In this document: one piece after another, positions 46,186 to 56,407 of the stretch
How positions within the stretch are numbered: position 1 is the stretch's first letter
Layout: each line of letters starts with the position of its first letter
Source of the DNA: Guyanagaster necrorhizus
Taxonomy: Eukaryota > Basidiomycota > Agaricomycetes > Agaricales > Physalacriaceae
Reading direction: 5' to 3'
Assembly (NCBI RefSeq): GCF_019112545.1
Contig: NW_025064881.1
Span: 632,530-696,529, forward strand
Length of the DNA stretch: 64,000 nt
The notes under the pieces: model-generated
What the model was told of the DNA's origin: nothing
What the model saw: the letters and a program-made list of their open reading frames with translations, nothing else
Databases searched by the model: none
Translations under genes and position numbers: made by a program

Positions 46186-49100
46186 GCGACTCCACTGAAT
46201 CGGCCAGAGAACTTTATGGTGTGCAGGCATCTACCATTGAACGGGCTTATAATACCTCTGTAGTTACATCGCATTCAAATATACCCCGTACCACTATCAC
46301 ACACCCTAAGGAGTCGCAGAACAAAACTCAAACGCCTACGGGCCAAACAAGGGCAGAGAGCCCGAAACAATGGCTCAAACCATTCGAAACAGAATGGACG
46401 TGGAGAGCCATCAAGGAAGCAGCCGATGAAAGCAAGGCAGCTGCAGCCCTACGTGGATGGGTACATCCGACAAGGACGGGAGAGGCTACCACCGAAAACA
46501 TCAGAGGGCTACAGATCGCAGAACGGAGTCAAGCGTTGGAGTGGCTAGATGAGTTAAAAGGACCACGAAAGTTCATCCAGAGAACCAAAACACCAGGAAG
46601 AGATCTGACCACCAAGGCCCAGATCGAAACCCTAACCAGCCGAACAAAACACTCAGTAACCGCTCTCATCGATAGCGGCTGTACTGGCAGCTCCATTAAC
46701 CGAGCCTTCGTCCTCGAACACAGTCTTCCCACGTGATCTACTGCCGCCCCCATACCCGTATACAATGCCGACGGGACAAAGAATCAGGCCGGGTCAATCA
46801 CAGAATTCGTGGAACTCCAATTAACTATTGGAGATCATTCCGAATGAATCGACCTTGCCGTAACCGATCTCGGAACCAAAGAATTATTCCTGGGACACGA
46901 CTGGCTCATCCGGCATAATCTGCTCATTAATTGGAAAACCGGGCGGGTGACGTTCGCACGATGTCGATGCAGGAAAATCCCATTTGAACTGCCTGACGAA
47001 GATCCGGAAGACAGATGGGACGAAGAGATGGAGGACAGGGAAACCATCCTAGCAATCGACATGCAGGAAGAGCTCCACATCCAGGCAGTACACCATGCCA
47101 ACAACTTAGCCGCCAAAGCAAACGAGGGGAAGACGGAGAAGATGTTTGAAGAGATGGTACCTGAATGGGCGCGCGACTATCGAGACCTCTTTAAAAAAGA
47201 GAGTTTCGATGAACTCCCACGCTCAAAGCCCTGGGATCATGCGATCGAACTGATCCCCAATGCCAACGCCAACCTAGACTGTAAAACCTACCCTCTCGGT
47301 TATCAGGAACAACAAGAGCTCGACCGGTTCCTAGAGGAGAACTTATCCTCCAGACGGATTCGACCGTCAAAGTCCCCCATGGCCTCCCCTTTTTTCTTTG
47401 TAAAAAAGAAGGACGGGAAACTTCGACCCGTACAAGACTACCGAAAACTGAACGAGATGACCATTAAAAATCGATATCCTCTACCTCTAATCTCGGAACT
47501 AATGGACAAGCTCCGAGGGGCCAAGTACTATACCAAACTTGACGTTCGTTGGGGATATAATAACGTCCGAATCAAGGAGGGAGACGAGTGGAAGGCGGCA
47601 TTCAGGACCAACAGAGGGCTATTCGAACCGACAGTCATGTTCTTTGGCCTAACAAATTCCCCCGCCACCTTCCAGTGGATGATGAACGACATTTTCAAAG
47701 ATCTCATCGCCACGGGAAAAGTCACGATATACCTGGATGACATTCTTATCATGTCCAGAACCAAGGAGGAACACCGTAATCTGGTACGACGAGTACTCGC
47801 TCTCATGAGGAAGCACAAGCTATTCCTAAAAGCAGAGAAATGCGAGTTCGAGGTGTTAGAAACCGAGTATCTTGGAGTCATCATCGGAGAAGGAAGCATT
47901 CGAATGGATCCAGTTAAGGTAGCGGGAGTAACGGAATGGCTGACACCGACCAAGAAGAAGGAATTACAATCCTTCCTCGGTTTCACCAACTTCTACCGAA
48001 GGTTCATTCAGGACTACAGCAAGGTCGTTCGTCCAATGACACAGTTGACCGGGAACGCCCCATGGAGGTGGGGAGAACCCCAACAGCTCGCTTTTGAGGA
48101 CTTAAAACAGCGGCTGGCAGAGGACATAGTCCTCGCCATACCATTCCAGGAGGGGAAATTCCATGTAGAAGCTGACTCAAGCGAAGGAGCCATAGGTGCG
48201 GTACTATCACAGGAGCAGGATGAAAGGTGGCGACCGGTAGCATTCCTCTCAAAAGCCCTCACCGTTACGGAACGGAATTATGAGATCTATGACAAGGAGT
48301 TACTCGCAATAATGCTTGCCTTGGAGGAATGGCGACACTACCTAATCGGGGCTGTCGCTACCTTTGAGATTTGGACGGATCACCAAAATCTCAGATACTT
48401 CCGCCAACCACAAAAGCTGAATCGCCGACAAGCCAGATGGGTAACCGAACTTGCTCAATACCAGTACACGCTCCATCACAAGGCTGGGGTCGCCAACAAG
48501 AAGGCAGACCTCCTTTCTCGACGTGCCGATCACGATCAGGGAACACATGATAACATGGAAGTCACACTTCTGCAACCGGAACATTTCTGTGCACTAATAA
48601 TGCCGATGGAAGAAGACATCCATGAACGCATCAGAAGTGCGACTCGAGACGCACGGCATTGGGATCAGAAGATTGCGGCTTCGCTTAATCATGAAAGGGG
48701 ATTGACGAAGGAAGGGGGAATGATTCGATATGATGGACGGATCTACGTCCCACGAATCCAAAGCCTATGCGGAGAAATCATTGCGACATGTCACGACCAT
48801 GCAACGGCGGGACACCTGGACATTGCTAAAACCAAAGAGCTTGTCCTATGAAACTACTGGTGGCCCAAACTTGGCAATGATGTCACCGTCTACGTCAAGG
48901 CCTGCGAAACGTGCCAAAGGGGAAAGGCATCTACGCAATCGAAAGCAGCCCCCTTGCATCCGAACGAGGTACCCTCTCAACCATGGACCCACATTTCTGT
49001 GGACATGATCACCGGATTACCAGATTCCAATGGGTATGACGCGATCCTCGTCATAGTAGACCGATTCTCCAAGGCTATCATCCCGGTCGCCTGTTCCACC

Positions 49101-50060
49101 GAGTTGACCTCGGAAGGATGGGCGAAAATCCTACGAGACGAGGTCTATGCTAAGTACGGGATGCCACAAGTAATCATCTCGGACCGTGGTCCGCAATTTG
49201 TCTCGAAGTTCCTCGATGACCTCTACAAACTCCTGCATATCACACGCAACGCATCCACGGCGTATCATCCACAAATGGATGGTCAAACGGAACGGGCAAA
49301 CCAAGAAGTTGAAAAATACCTACGCTTATTTATCAACTACTGACAAGATGATTGGACTGAATGGCTCGCTCTCGCGGCCTTCCAACACAACAATAGAACA
49401 CACTCCGCGACGGGAAAGACGCCCTTCTTCATCAATTACGGTAGACACCCTCTTGTCGCCCAGACAACCCATTCCAAAACGACAACGCCCGCATCGACAG
49501 ATTTCGCCACCACCATGGATAAAATCCATGCGGAGACGAAATGAGCACTCGAAAAAACAGTGCTTACAATGAAACAGCAGTATGACAAACATCGTCGTCC
49601 AGCACACAACTATGCCATCAACGACAAGGTGTGGCTGGACACAACAAATCTACACTTACCCCACCCAAAACGTAAACTCATGGATAAACGTACCGGACCC
49701 TTCCCAATTCTCGCAAAGGTCGGGGACGCCGCCTACAAGCTCCGTTTACCTGGAGCTTGGAAAATTCACGATGTCTTTAACGAGTCGCTGTTGACCCCAT
49801 ATATTGCCCCCGCCTTCCCAAACCAGGAACGGCCACCACCACCCCCCCCAGACCTGATCGATGATGAGGAACATTACGAAATCGATCAAATATTAAATCA
49901 TAAACTGCGAAAAGTAAAAGCACGGGGGGGGGGCATGACAACAACCGTCGATTACCTGGTCAGTTGGAAGGGCTACAGGCCGGAATCCAACCAATGGATT
50001 AACGAAAAATATATGGACGCGGACACTGCAATTCATGACTACGAACTATCCCTTAATTAA
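46182..50060 (+). pseudogene. pol: Pol polyprotein of copy A, five TGA codons, no frameshift
   Basis: It lies in the -1 frame relative to gag. The frame opens at 46158 and overlaps the gag end by 28 nt; GTG at 46182 is the first start-like codon. Domains: aspartic protease (DSG at 46671-46679), reverse transcriptase (about 47350-47900, YLDD at 47730-47741), RNase H (about 48130-48530), integrase with HHCC finger (about 48795-48915), DDE core (VDMITGLP, SDRGPQF, ERANQEVEKYL; 48990-49320), GPY/F module (KRTGPFPILAKVG near 49688) and chromodomain (TTVDYLVSWKGY, about 49941-50030). In-frame TGA at 46734, 46845, 48849, 49341 and 49542. CGA to TGA explains most; 46845 replaces a Trp seen in copy G. 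TAA stop at 50058-50060. Confidence 0.93.
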
Positions 50061-50080
50061 GCCATCGGGACGATGGTCTT

Positions 50081-50093
50081 AAGCGGGGGGTAA
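50081..50093 (+). promoter_or_regulatory. Polypurine tract of copy A
   Basis: AAGCGGGGGGTAA sits directly before the 3' LTR and would prime plus-strand DNA synthesis. The equivalent place is AAAAAGAGGGTAA in G, AAGGAGGAGGTAA in C and AAGAAGAGGGTAA in E. Confidence 0.75.
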
Positions 50094-50526
50094 TGTTACG
50101 ATTTATTCCTTTTTTCTCCTTTCTACCCCTATTTATGCTGAGTCAGAAGGCACAAGACCATGGGAAGCTTAGTCAGCACAACTAAAGCCTTCCATCGAGA
50201 CATTATGACGGTCGTGCTCGACGACATACAATTGCCCTTTTATGTATGATAACGACGCTCCAGGACAACGAGCACAATGGACGCAGACACACATAATAAG
50301 CAGTAGTATAATTAGCAGACAACTGTACAGTATTTAAGAACGGCAGCTCTCGCTGGTATACCCCAGCTTCGAGCTAAAGTTTATACACACCATTCTACCT
50401 CGAGTCTACATCTGACCTTGGGTCACACGGAACGGATATACTCCAGTGAACTCCGGTGATTCCTCGAAGTGCGAAGGAACACCTGTTTATCACGTGTATT
50501 TGTTCATGTGACGCTTGGGCCTAACA
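50094..50526 (+). repeat. 3' LTR of copy A, 433 bp
   Basis: Same length as the 5' LTR, with 8 base differences at 6 places. At two of these the pair reads TG against CA (ACTGTG/ACCATG and TCACATG/TCATGTG), as if one CpG had decayed on opposite strands in the two LTRs. The target copy CAAAG follows. Confidence 0.95.
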
Positions 50527-50531
50527 CAAAG

Positions 50532-50895
50532 GCAGAAAGCAGAGTCCATGACATTCCAAGACTACCTGAAGAAAGCGACACCACAAACCTCATCTAAATT
50601 GGGAACAACTGCTGAGAAACCACAGGGAACCCCAATGGCTTCACCCCTCTACAGCATCCAAAAAATGAGCACTGGAACCACATACACCAGCACAGAGAAA
50701 CCAATGGATATAGATCAGCTGAAGAAGGAGGGGAAGTGCTTCAATTGCAGGCAAAAGGGACATATAGCCAAGGACTGTCCAAAAAAGAAGAGAACCAGGG
50801 AAGATATCCAAGCACAGATTGCTGAGTTACAGAAAGAAGATGAAGAACTTGGGAAGGAAACCAAGGTGGAGGAGATAAAAGACAGAGCCAACTAG
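50532..50895 (+). pseudogene. gag: Gag of copy G, zinc-knuckle part
   Basis: Continues the capsid end across insertion A: QKAESMTFQDYLKKATPQTS, then an intact CCHC knuckle CFNCRQKGHIAKDC (about 50737-50778), a basic stretch KKKRTREDIQ and a Glu/Lys-rich tail. Stop TAG at 50893-50895, with the pol GTG overlapping it. This part is itself uninterrupted. Confidence 0.85.
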
Positions 50896-53800
50896 TGAGT
50901 GATTCCACTAGGCCAGCTAAGGACTTTCATGGTGTGTCAACCACAGCTGCTAGACAGACTGATTGTATCTCTGTAGTTACTCCTATGCCTACATATTCAA
51001 CACATTCAAATATACCCAAAGTTACTATGCACACCAAAGAATCGCAAAAGAAAACTCAAACGCCTACAGGCTGAACAGAGACAGAGAGCCCCAATACTTG
51101 GCTCAAGCCATTTGATACTGAATGGACTTGGAGGGCCATATGAAATACCAAGAATGAAGAAGAAGCAAAGGCCATATTAAGGAATTGGATTCATCAAACC
51201 AAGACTGAGGAAGTGATAGACAAAATGATAGAAGGACTAAAGGAGGCAGAAAGATGCCAGACTCTGGAATGGCTAGACGAACTCCATGGGCTCCGCAAAT
51301 TCATTCAATGAACTAAAGCAGCCAGAAGAGATCTGATCACTAAAGTGCAGATCGAAACTCTTACAAACTGATCTTTATATGCTGTAACAGTCCTAATCGA
51401 CAGTGGCTATACTGGAAGCTCGATCAACCAAGCCTTCATCAACAAACATCACCTCCTGACATGAGCTATGGTGGCCCTGATACCTGTCTATAATGCCGAT
51501 GAAACCAAGAATCAAGCAGAATCCATCACTGAGTTCATGAAACTCAGGCTAATGATCGGTGACCATGCAGAATGGATCGACTTAGCCATTACTGATCTCA
51601 GAACAAAAGAGATCTTCCTGGGCCATGACTGGCTCATATGGCATAACCCATTAATCAATTGGAAGACCAGACGAATCACATTTGCCAGGTGTCATTGCCA
51701 AAAGATCCCTTTCAAACTGCCAGACAAAGATCTGGAGGACTGATGGGATGAGGAAATGGAGGACAGGGAAATGATCCTCACCATAGATCTCCAACAGAAG
51801 ATACACATCCAGGCCATGCATCATGCCAATACCCTGGCAGCTAAAGCCAATGAGCAGAAGGGAGAAAGGACATTTGAAGAGATAGTGCCCAACTGGGTAT
51901 GGGACTTCAGAGACCTTTTCAAGAAAGAGAGTTTCAATGAATTACCAAGGCTCAAACCATGGGATCATGCCATCGAACTTATCCTAAATGCCAATGCCAA
52001 TCTCGATTGCAAGATGTACTCTCTTGGGATCAACAAACAGCAGGAGCTTGATAGGTTCTTAGAAGAGAACCTATCCAGTGGGCGAATCAGACCCTCCAAA
52101 TCCCCTATGGCATCACCCTTTTTCTTTATCAAAAAGAAGAATGGTAAACTGCAGCCAGTTCAAGACTATTGAAGGCTAAACAAAATGACCATCAAAAACT
52201 GGTATCCCCTCCCACTAATCTCTGAGCTCATGGACAAGTTACAAGAGGCTAAATACTACATAAAACTTGATGTCTGATGGGGATATAACAATGTCTGAAT
52301 AAAGAAGGGAGACAAATGGAAAGTAGCTTTCTGGATGAACCAGGGGCTATTTGAGCTGATGGTCATGTTTTTTGGGCTCACCAACTCTCCAGCAACGTTT
52401 CAGTGGATGATGAATGACATCTTCAAGGACCTCATCACCACTGAAAAAGTCACCATCTATCTTGATGACATTTTAATCATATCAAAAACCAGGGAGGAAC
52501 ATCGCAAGCTCATCCGACAGGTGCTACATCTCATGAGGTGGCACAAACTTTTTCTTAAAGCCGAGAAATGGGAGTTTGAGATACTCGAAACTGAGTACCT
52601 AAGGGTCATCATATCAGAAGAAGAGATCTGAATGGACCCCATAAAGATCGCAGGGGTAATGGAGTGGCCTGAGCCAATGAAGAAAAAGGAACTACAATCC
52701 TTTCTTGGCTTCACAAACTTTTATCAATGGTTCATCCATGACTATAGCAAAATAGTCCATCCTATGATCCAATTGACCAGTAATACCCCCTGGAAGTGGA
52801 GCCCCTCCCAATGAGATGCTTTTACAGACTTAAAGAGATGCTTGGCTGAGGACATGATACTTGTGATTCTGACACAAGAGAGGAGATTCAGGGTTAAAGC
52901 CAACTCCAGTGAAGGAGCAATTGGAGCAATGCTCTCTTAGGAACAGGACAGAAGGTGGAAACCAGTCGCATTCCTGTCCAAGACACTCACAGTGATGGAG
53001 AGGAACTATGAGATATACGATAAAGAACTCCTAGCCATCATGCTCACCCTTGAAGAATGGTGACACTATCTGATTGGAGCTGTCAAAATCTTTAAAATCT
53101 GGATGGATCACCAAAACCTTGGATATTTCTGACAACCACAGAAGTTGAATCAATGGCAAGCCCAGTGGATCACAGAGTTGAGCCAATACCAATACACTCT
53201 CCATCACAAAGCAGGAACAGCCAACAAGAAGGCTGACCTACTCAGCTGATGCACAGATCATGACCAGAGGGGAGCCAACAACAACAGGGTAATGTTACTG
53301 TAGCCTGAGCATTTTCGAGCAATAATTATGCTAACAGAGGAAGAACTGCATGAATGGATAAAAAGTGTGACTTGGGACAGCCAAAAATGGGATCAATGGA
53401 TTGCACCCTCACTCAATCATGAATGAGAACTAACAAAGGAAGGAGGGGTAATCTATTATGACAGACAAATTTATGTTCCTCATGATCAGAAACTCCATGG
53501 TGAAATCATTGCTATCTGTCATGATCATGTGATGGCTGGACACCCTGGCATTGCCAAAACAAAAGAGCTAATCCTTTGAAACTATTAGTGGCTGAAGCTG
53601 GAAGACAATGTTACTACATATATTCATGTCTGTAAAATATGCCAATAAGGGAAGTTCTCTACAAAAGCACAACCAGCACTGCTATACCCAAATGAGATAC
53701 CATCAGCACTATAGACACACATTTCCATTGACATGGTTACTGGACTACCAGACTGCAATGGGTATGATGCCATCATCATCATTGTGGACTGATTCTCGAA

Positions 53801-54785
53801 AGCAATCATTCTAATTGCTTGCTCGATGGAATTGACCTCAGAAGGATGGGCAAAAATACTTCACGATGAGATCTATGCCAAATACGGAATGTCACAAGTC
53901 ATCATCTCTGATCGAGAATCTCAGTTTGTCTCAAAATTCCTAGATGACTTGTACAGACTCTTAAACATTAAATGCAATGCATCCATGGCATACCACCCTC
54001 AGACTGACAGGCAAACAGAATGGGTCAATCAAGAAGTTGAAAAATACCTTCGACTCTTTATCAATTACTGCCAAGATGACTGAGTCAAATGGCTGGCTCT
54101 TGCTGCATTCCAGCACAACAACCATATTCACTCAGCCACTGGAAAAACACCCTTCTTTGTTAATCATAGCCAACATCCCCATATCACCCAAACAGCATGA
54201 CATCATACCACAACTCCTGCTTCTGCAGACTTCACCGCAACCATGACAAAAATCCATGAAGAGACAAAAGCTGCCCTCCAGAAAGCTGCCATCACTATGA
54301 CAGTGCAGTACAATAAACACCATCATCTGTCCCACAATTATTTCATTAACAACAAAGTATGGTTGGATACTACCAACCTACATCTCCCTAGACCAAAATG
54401 AAAACTTGCCAATAAATAAACCAGCCCCTTTAAAGTCCTTGCAAAGATGAGGGCATCGGCATACCATCTCCAACTGCCCCACATATGGAAGATCCATGAT
54501 GTCTTTAATGAAACCCTTCTCTCTCCATATATCGCCCCCATTTATCTGAACCAACAGCAACCACCACCACCTCCTGATCTCATTGATGACAAAGAGTACT
54601 ATAAAATCAACCAAATCTTAAACTATAAATTATGAAAAGTCAAAGCATATGGTGGGAGAATGACAACAACCATTGACTATCTGATCAGCTGGAAGGGTTA
54701 TAAACCAGAATCAAATGAATGAGTAAATGAAAAACATATGGAGGCAGAGACAGCAATCTATGATTATGAATTATCCCTAAATTAA
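50895..54785 (+). pseudogene. pol: Pol of copy G
   Basis: Full-length pol in one frame from the GTG at 50895 to TAA at 54783-54785, with many in-frame TGA and TAG codons but few shifts. Protease keeps LIDSGY near 51397. Reverse transcriptase keeps [15 protein letters not shown] and YLDD near 52460. RNase H near 52890-53260. Integrase zinc finger about 53510-53650, core 53720-54080 (SDRESQF, YHPQTD). Chromodomain and tail at 54660-54785 (TTTIDYLISWKGYKPESNE). The end is the same as in A (DYELSLN). Confidence 0.85.
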
Positions 54786-54818
54786 GCCATCGGGATGATG
54801 GTCTTAAAAAGAGGGTAA

Positions 54819-55268
54819 TGTTACTCTTTTTACTCTTTTTCCTCATTTTAACCCCTATTTATGCTTAGTCAGAGCACTAAGATGATGGCACTTAGGATTG
54901 TGAGAAGTGCTTAGTCATAACAACTGGACATCAATCATTCTCCAACACAATGACTATAGTGCTCACTGACAATCAGCCTTTTATGTATAGTAGCAATGCT
55001 TAAGGACAATAGGCACCATGAATGCAGAAGAACACAATTAGTAGTAGTATTTTTAGGACACTTTACTTTGTATTTAAAGACCACAGCTCTTGCTGGTATA
55101 CTCCAGCTTCAAGCTAAAGTTTATAACCACTATTCTACCTCAAGTCAACATTTGACCTTGTCTCACTACAAGTGAGCATACATTCAAGTGGACTCAGATG
55201 ATCTCTCAAAGTGTGAAGAGACACCTGCTTATCATGTGTCACCATTCACATGACACTTGGGCTTAACA
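54819..55268 (+). repeat. 3' LTR of copy G, 450 bp
   Basis: Starts TGTTACTC after the purine tract AAAAAGAGGGTAA and ends CTTAACA, followed by target copy GTTCT. Same length as the 5' LTR, with scattered transition differences. Confidence 0.88.
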
Positions 55269-55947
55269 GTTCTTCAGACTCACAAACTCTCCTGCTATGT
55301 TTCAGTGGATGATGAATGATATATTTAAAGATCTCATTGCCACCAGGAAGGTTACTATCTATTTGGATGATATTCTCATCATATCCAAGACCAAGGAGGA
55401 ACACCAACAGTTGGTCTGACAAGTACTCACATTAATGAGAAAACATAAACTTTTTCTCAAGGCTGAAAAGTGCAAATTCAAGATGTTGGAGATAGAATAC
55501 CTGGAGGTAATCATCAGCAAAGGAAGCATTTGAATGGATCTGATCAAGGTGGCCAGGATAACTGAATGGCTGACACTGATGAAGAAAAAGAAATTACAAT
55601 TCTTTTTAGAGTTCACCAACTTTTATCACTGATTTATCTGAGATTACAGCAAAATTGTTTGCTTAATGACACAGCTCACTGAAAATGCTCCCTGGAGCTG
55701 AAAACATTCTCAACAAGCCACCTTTGATGATCTTACATAACACCTTGCTAAAGACATCATTCTGACAATACCCACATAAGAAGGAAAATTTCAAGTAGAA
55801 GCAGACTCAAGCAAGAGAGCAATTGGAGCTGTATTATCCCAAGAACAGAATGAAAAGTGACACCCAGTAGCCTTCCTCTCAAAGGCATTGACTGTCATAG
55901 AATATAATTATGAAATCTATAACAAGAAGCTTTTGGCAATCATGTTA
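55269..55947 (+). pseudogene. pol: Pol of copy B, C-terminal reverse transcriptase and RNase H start
   Basis: This continues the reverse transcriptase exactly where 39119 stops: FRLTNSPAMFQWMMNDIF, then YLDDILI with an intact active site near 55360, the connection domain, and RNase H (VEADSSKRAIGAVLSQEQ near 55800). It breaks off at KKLLAIML (55947), where copy H inserted. Several TGA codons are in frame. Confidence 0.8.
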
Positions 55948-56407
55948 TGTTAGACTCAAGTTGCATATGACTATAAACATGTGATAAACTGATGTCACTT
56001 TGCACTTTGAGTGAAACATCAGAGTTCACTGGTTATAAATAATAGTTGGTGTGCATCAAGGCCTTAAGATTGGCTTGAGAGGAAGTGGTGTGATAATAAA
56101 CTTTAGCTTGAAGCTGGGTTTTACCAGTGAGAGTGAGCCTGCTTAAATATAGTACAAGTCCTATCTAAATATACTATTGCTAATTGTGTGTTGTTGAGCT
56201 TTTGTGCTTATTGTCCTTGGGTGTTGTTGTGGTATATAAAAGGATGATTGTACATTGTCAGGTAATGCTGTTGCATTGAGAGATAATAATGAACTCAGCT
56301 AGTTGTAATGACTAAGCTATATCCCACAGTCTTAAGCATCTGTATTTAGCACTCTGACTAAGCATAAATAGGGGTTTGTCAATGAAAATAATGGAAAAAT
56401 TATAACA
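55948..56407 (-). repeat. 3' LTR of copy H, 460 bp
   Basis: TGTTAGACTC to TATAACA on the plus strand, followed by the reverse complement of a purine tract (TTACCCTCTCTTT) and the pol end. Confidence 0.88.

Larger units (their letters stand above)
42441..50526 (+). mobile_element. Copy A: youngest, near-intact chromovirus (8,086 bp)
   Basis: Two 433-bp LTRs and a perfect target duplication CAAAG (42436-42440, 50527-50531) within gag of copy G. CpG is frequent (at least 5 in 43501-43560), whereas long runs of the old copies have none. The gene order is ORF0, gag and pol, with all expected domains. The LTRs differ at 8 bases in 6 places, each explained by loss of a CpG in one or both LTRs. Pol has five TGA codons and ORF0 one, so A is probably no longer autonomous despite its recent arrival. 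Confidence 0.96.
39120..55268 (+). mobile_element. Copy G: chromovirus in reverse transcriptase of B, host of copy A
   Basis: The pieces are 39120-42440 and 50532-55268, split by A. The LTRs are both 450 bp. The target duplication is ATTCT (39115-39119) and GTTCT (55269-55273), one transition apart. It carries the same gene set as A and is its close relative, with noticeable CpG loss and TGA stops but few frameshifts. Confidence 0.9.
8247..55947 (+). mobile_element. Copy B: outermost chromovirus, split into three pieces
   Basis: The visible pieces are 8247-11988 (5' LTR, ORF0, gag), 37641-39119 (protease, N-terminal reverse transcriptase) and 55269-55947 (rest of reverse transcriptase, start of RNase H). 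They join in frame order across insertions C (11989-37640), G (39120-55268) and H (from 55948), each flanked by a short duplication. The 3' end lies outside the window. B is therefore older than C, G and H. It is almost free of CpG (none in 9001-9300) and is heavily broken by stops. Confidence 0.85.

Noticed and set aside
55269..55947. Separate solo element fragment
   Set aside because: It is the continuation of copy B reverse transcriptase from 39119, shown by the frame and the ATTCT/GTTCT duplication.
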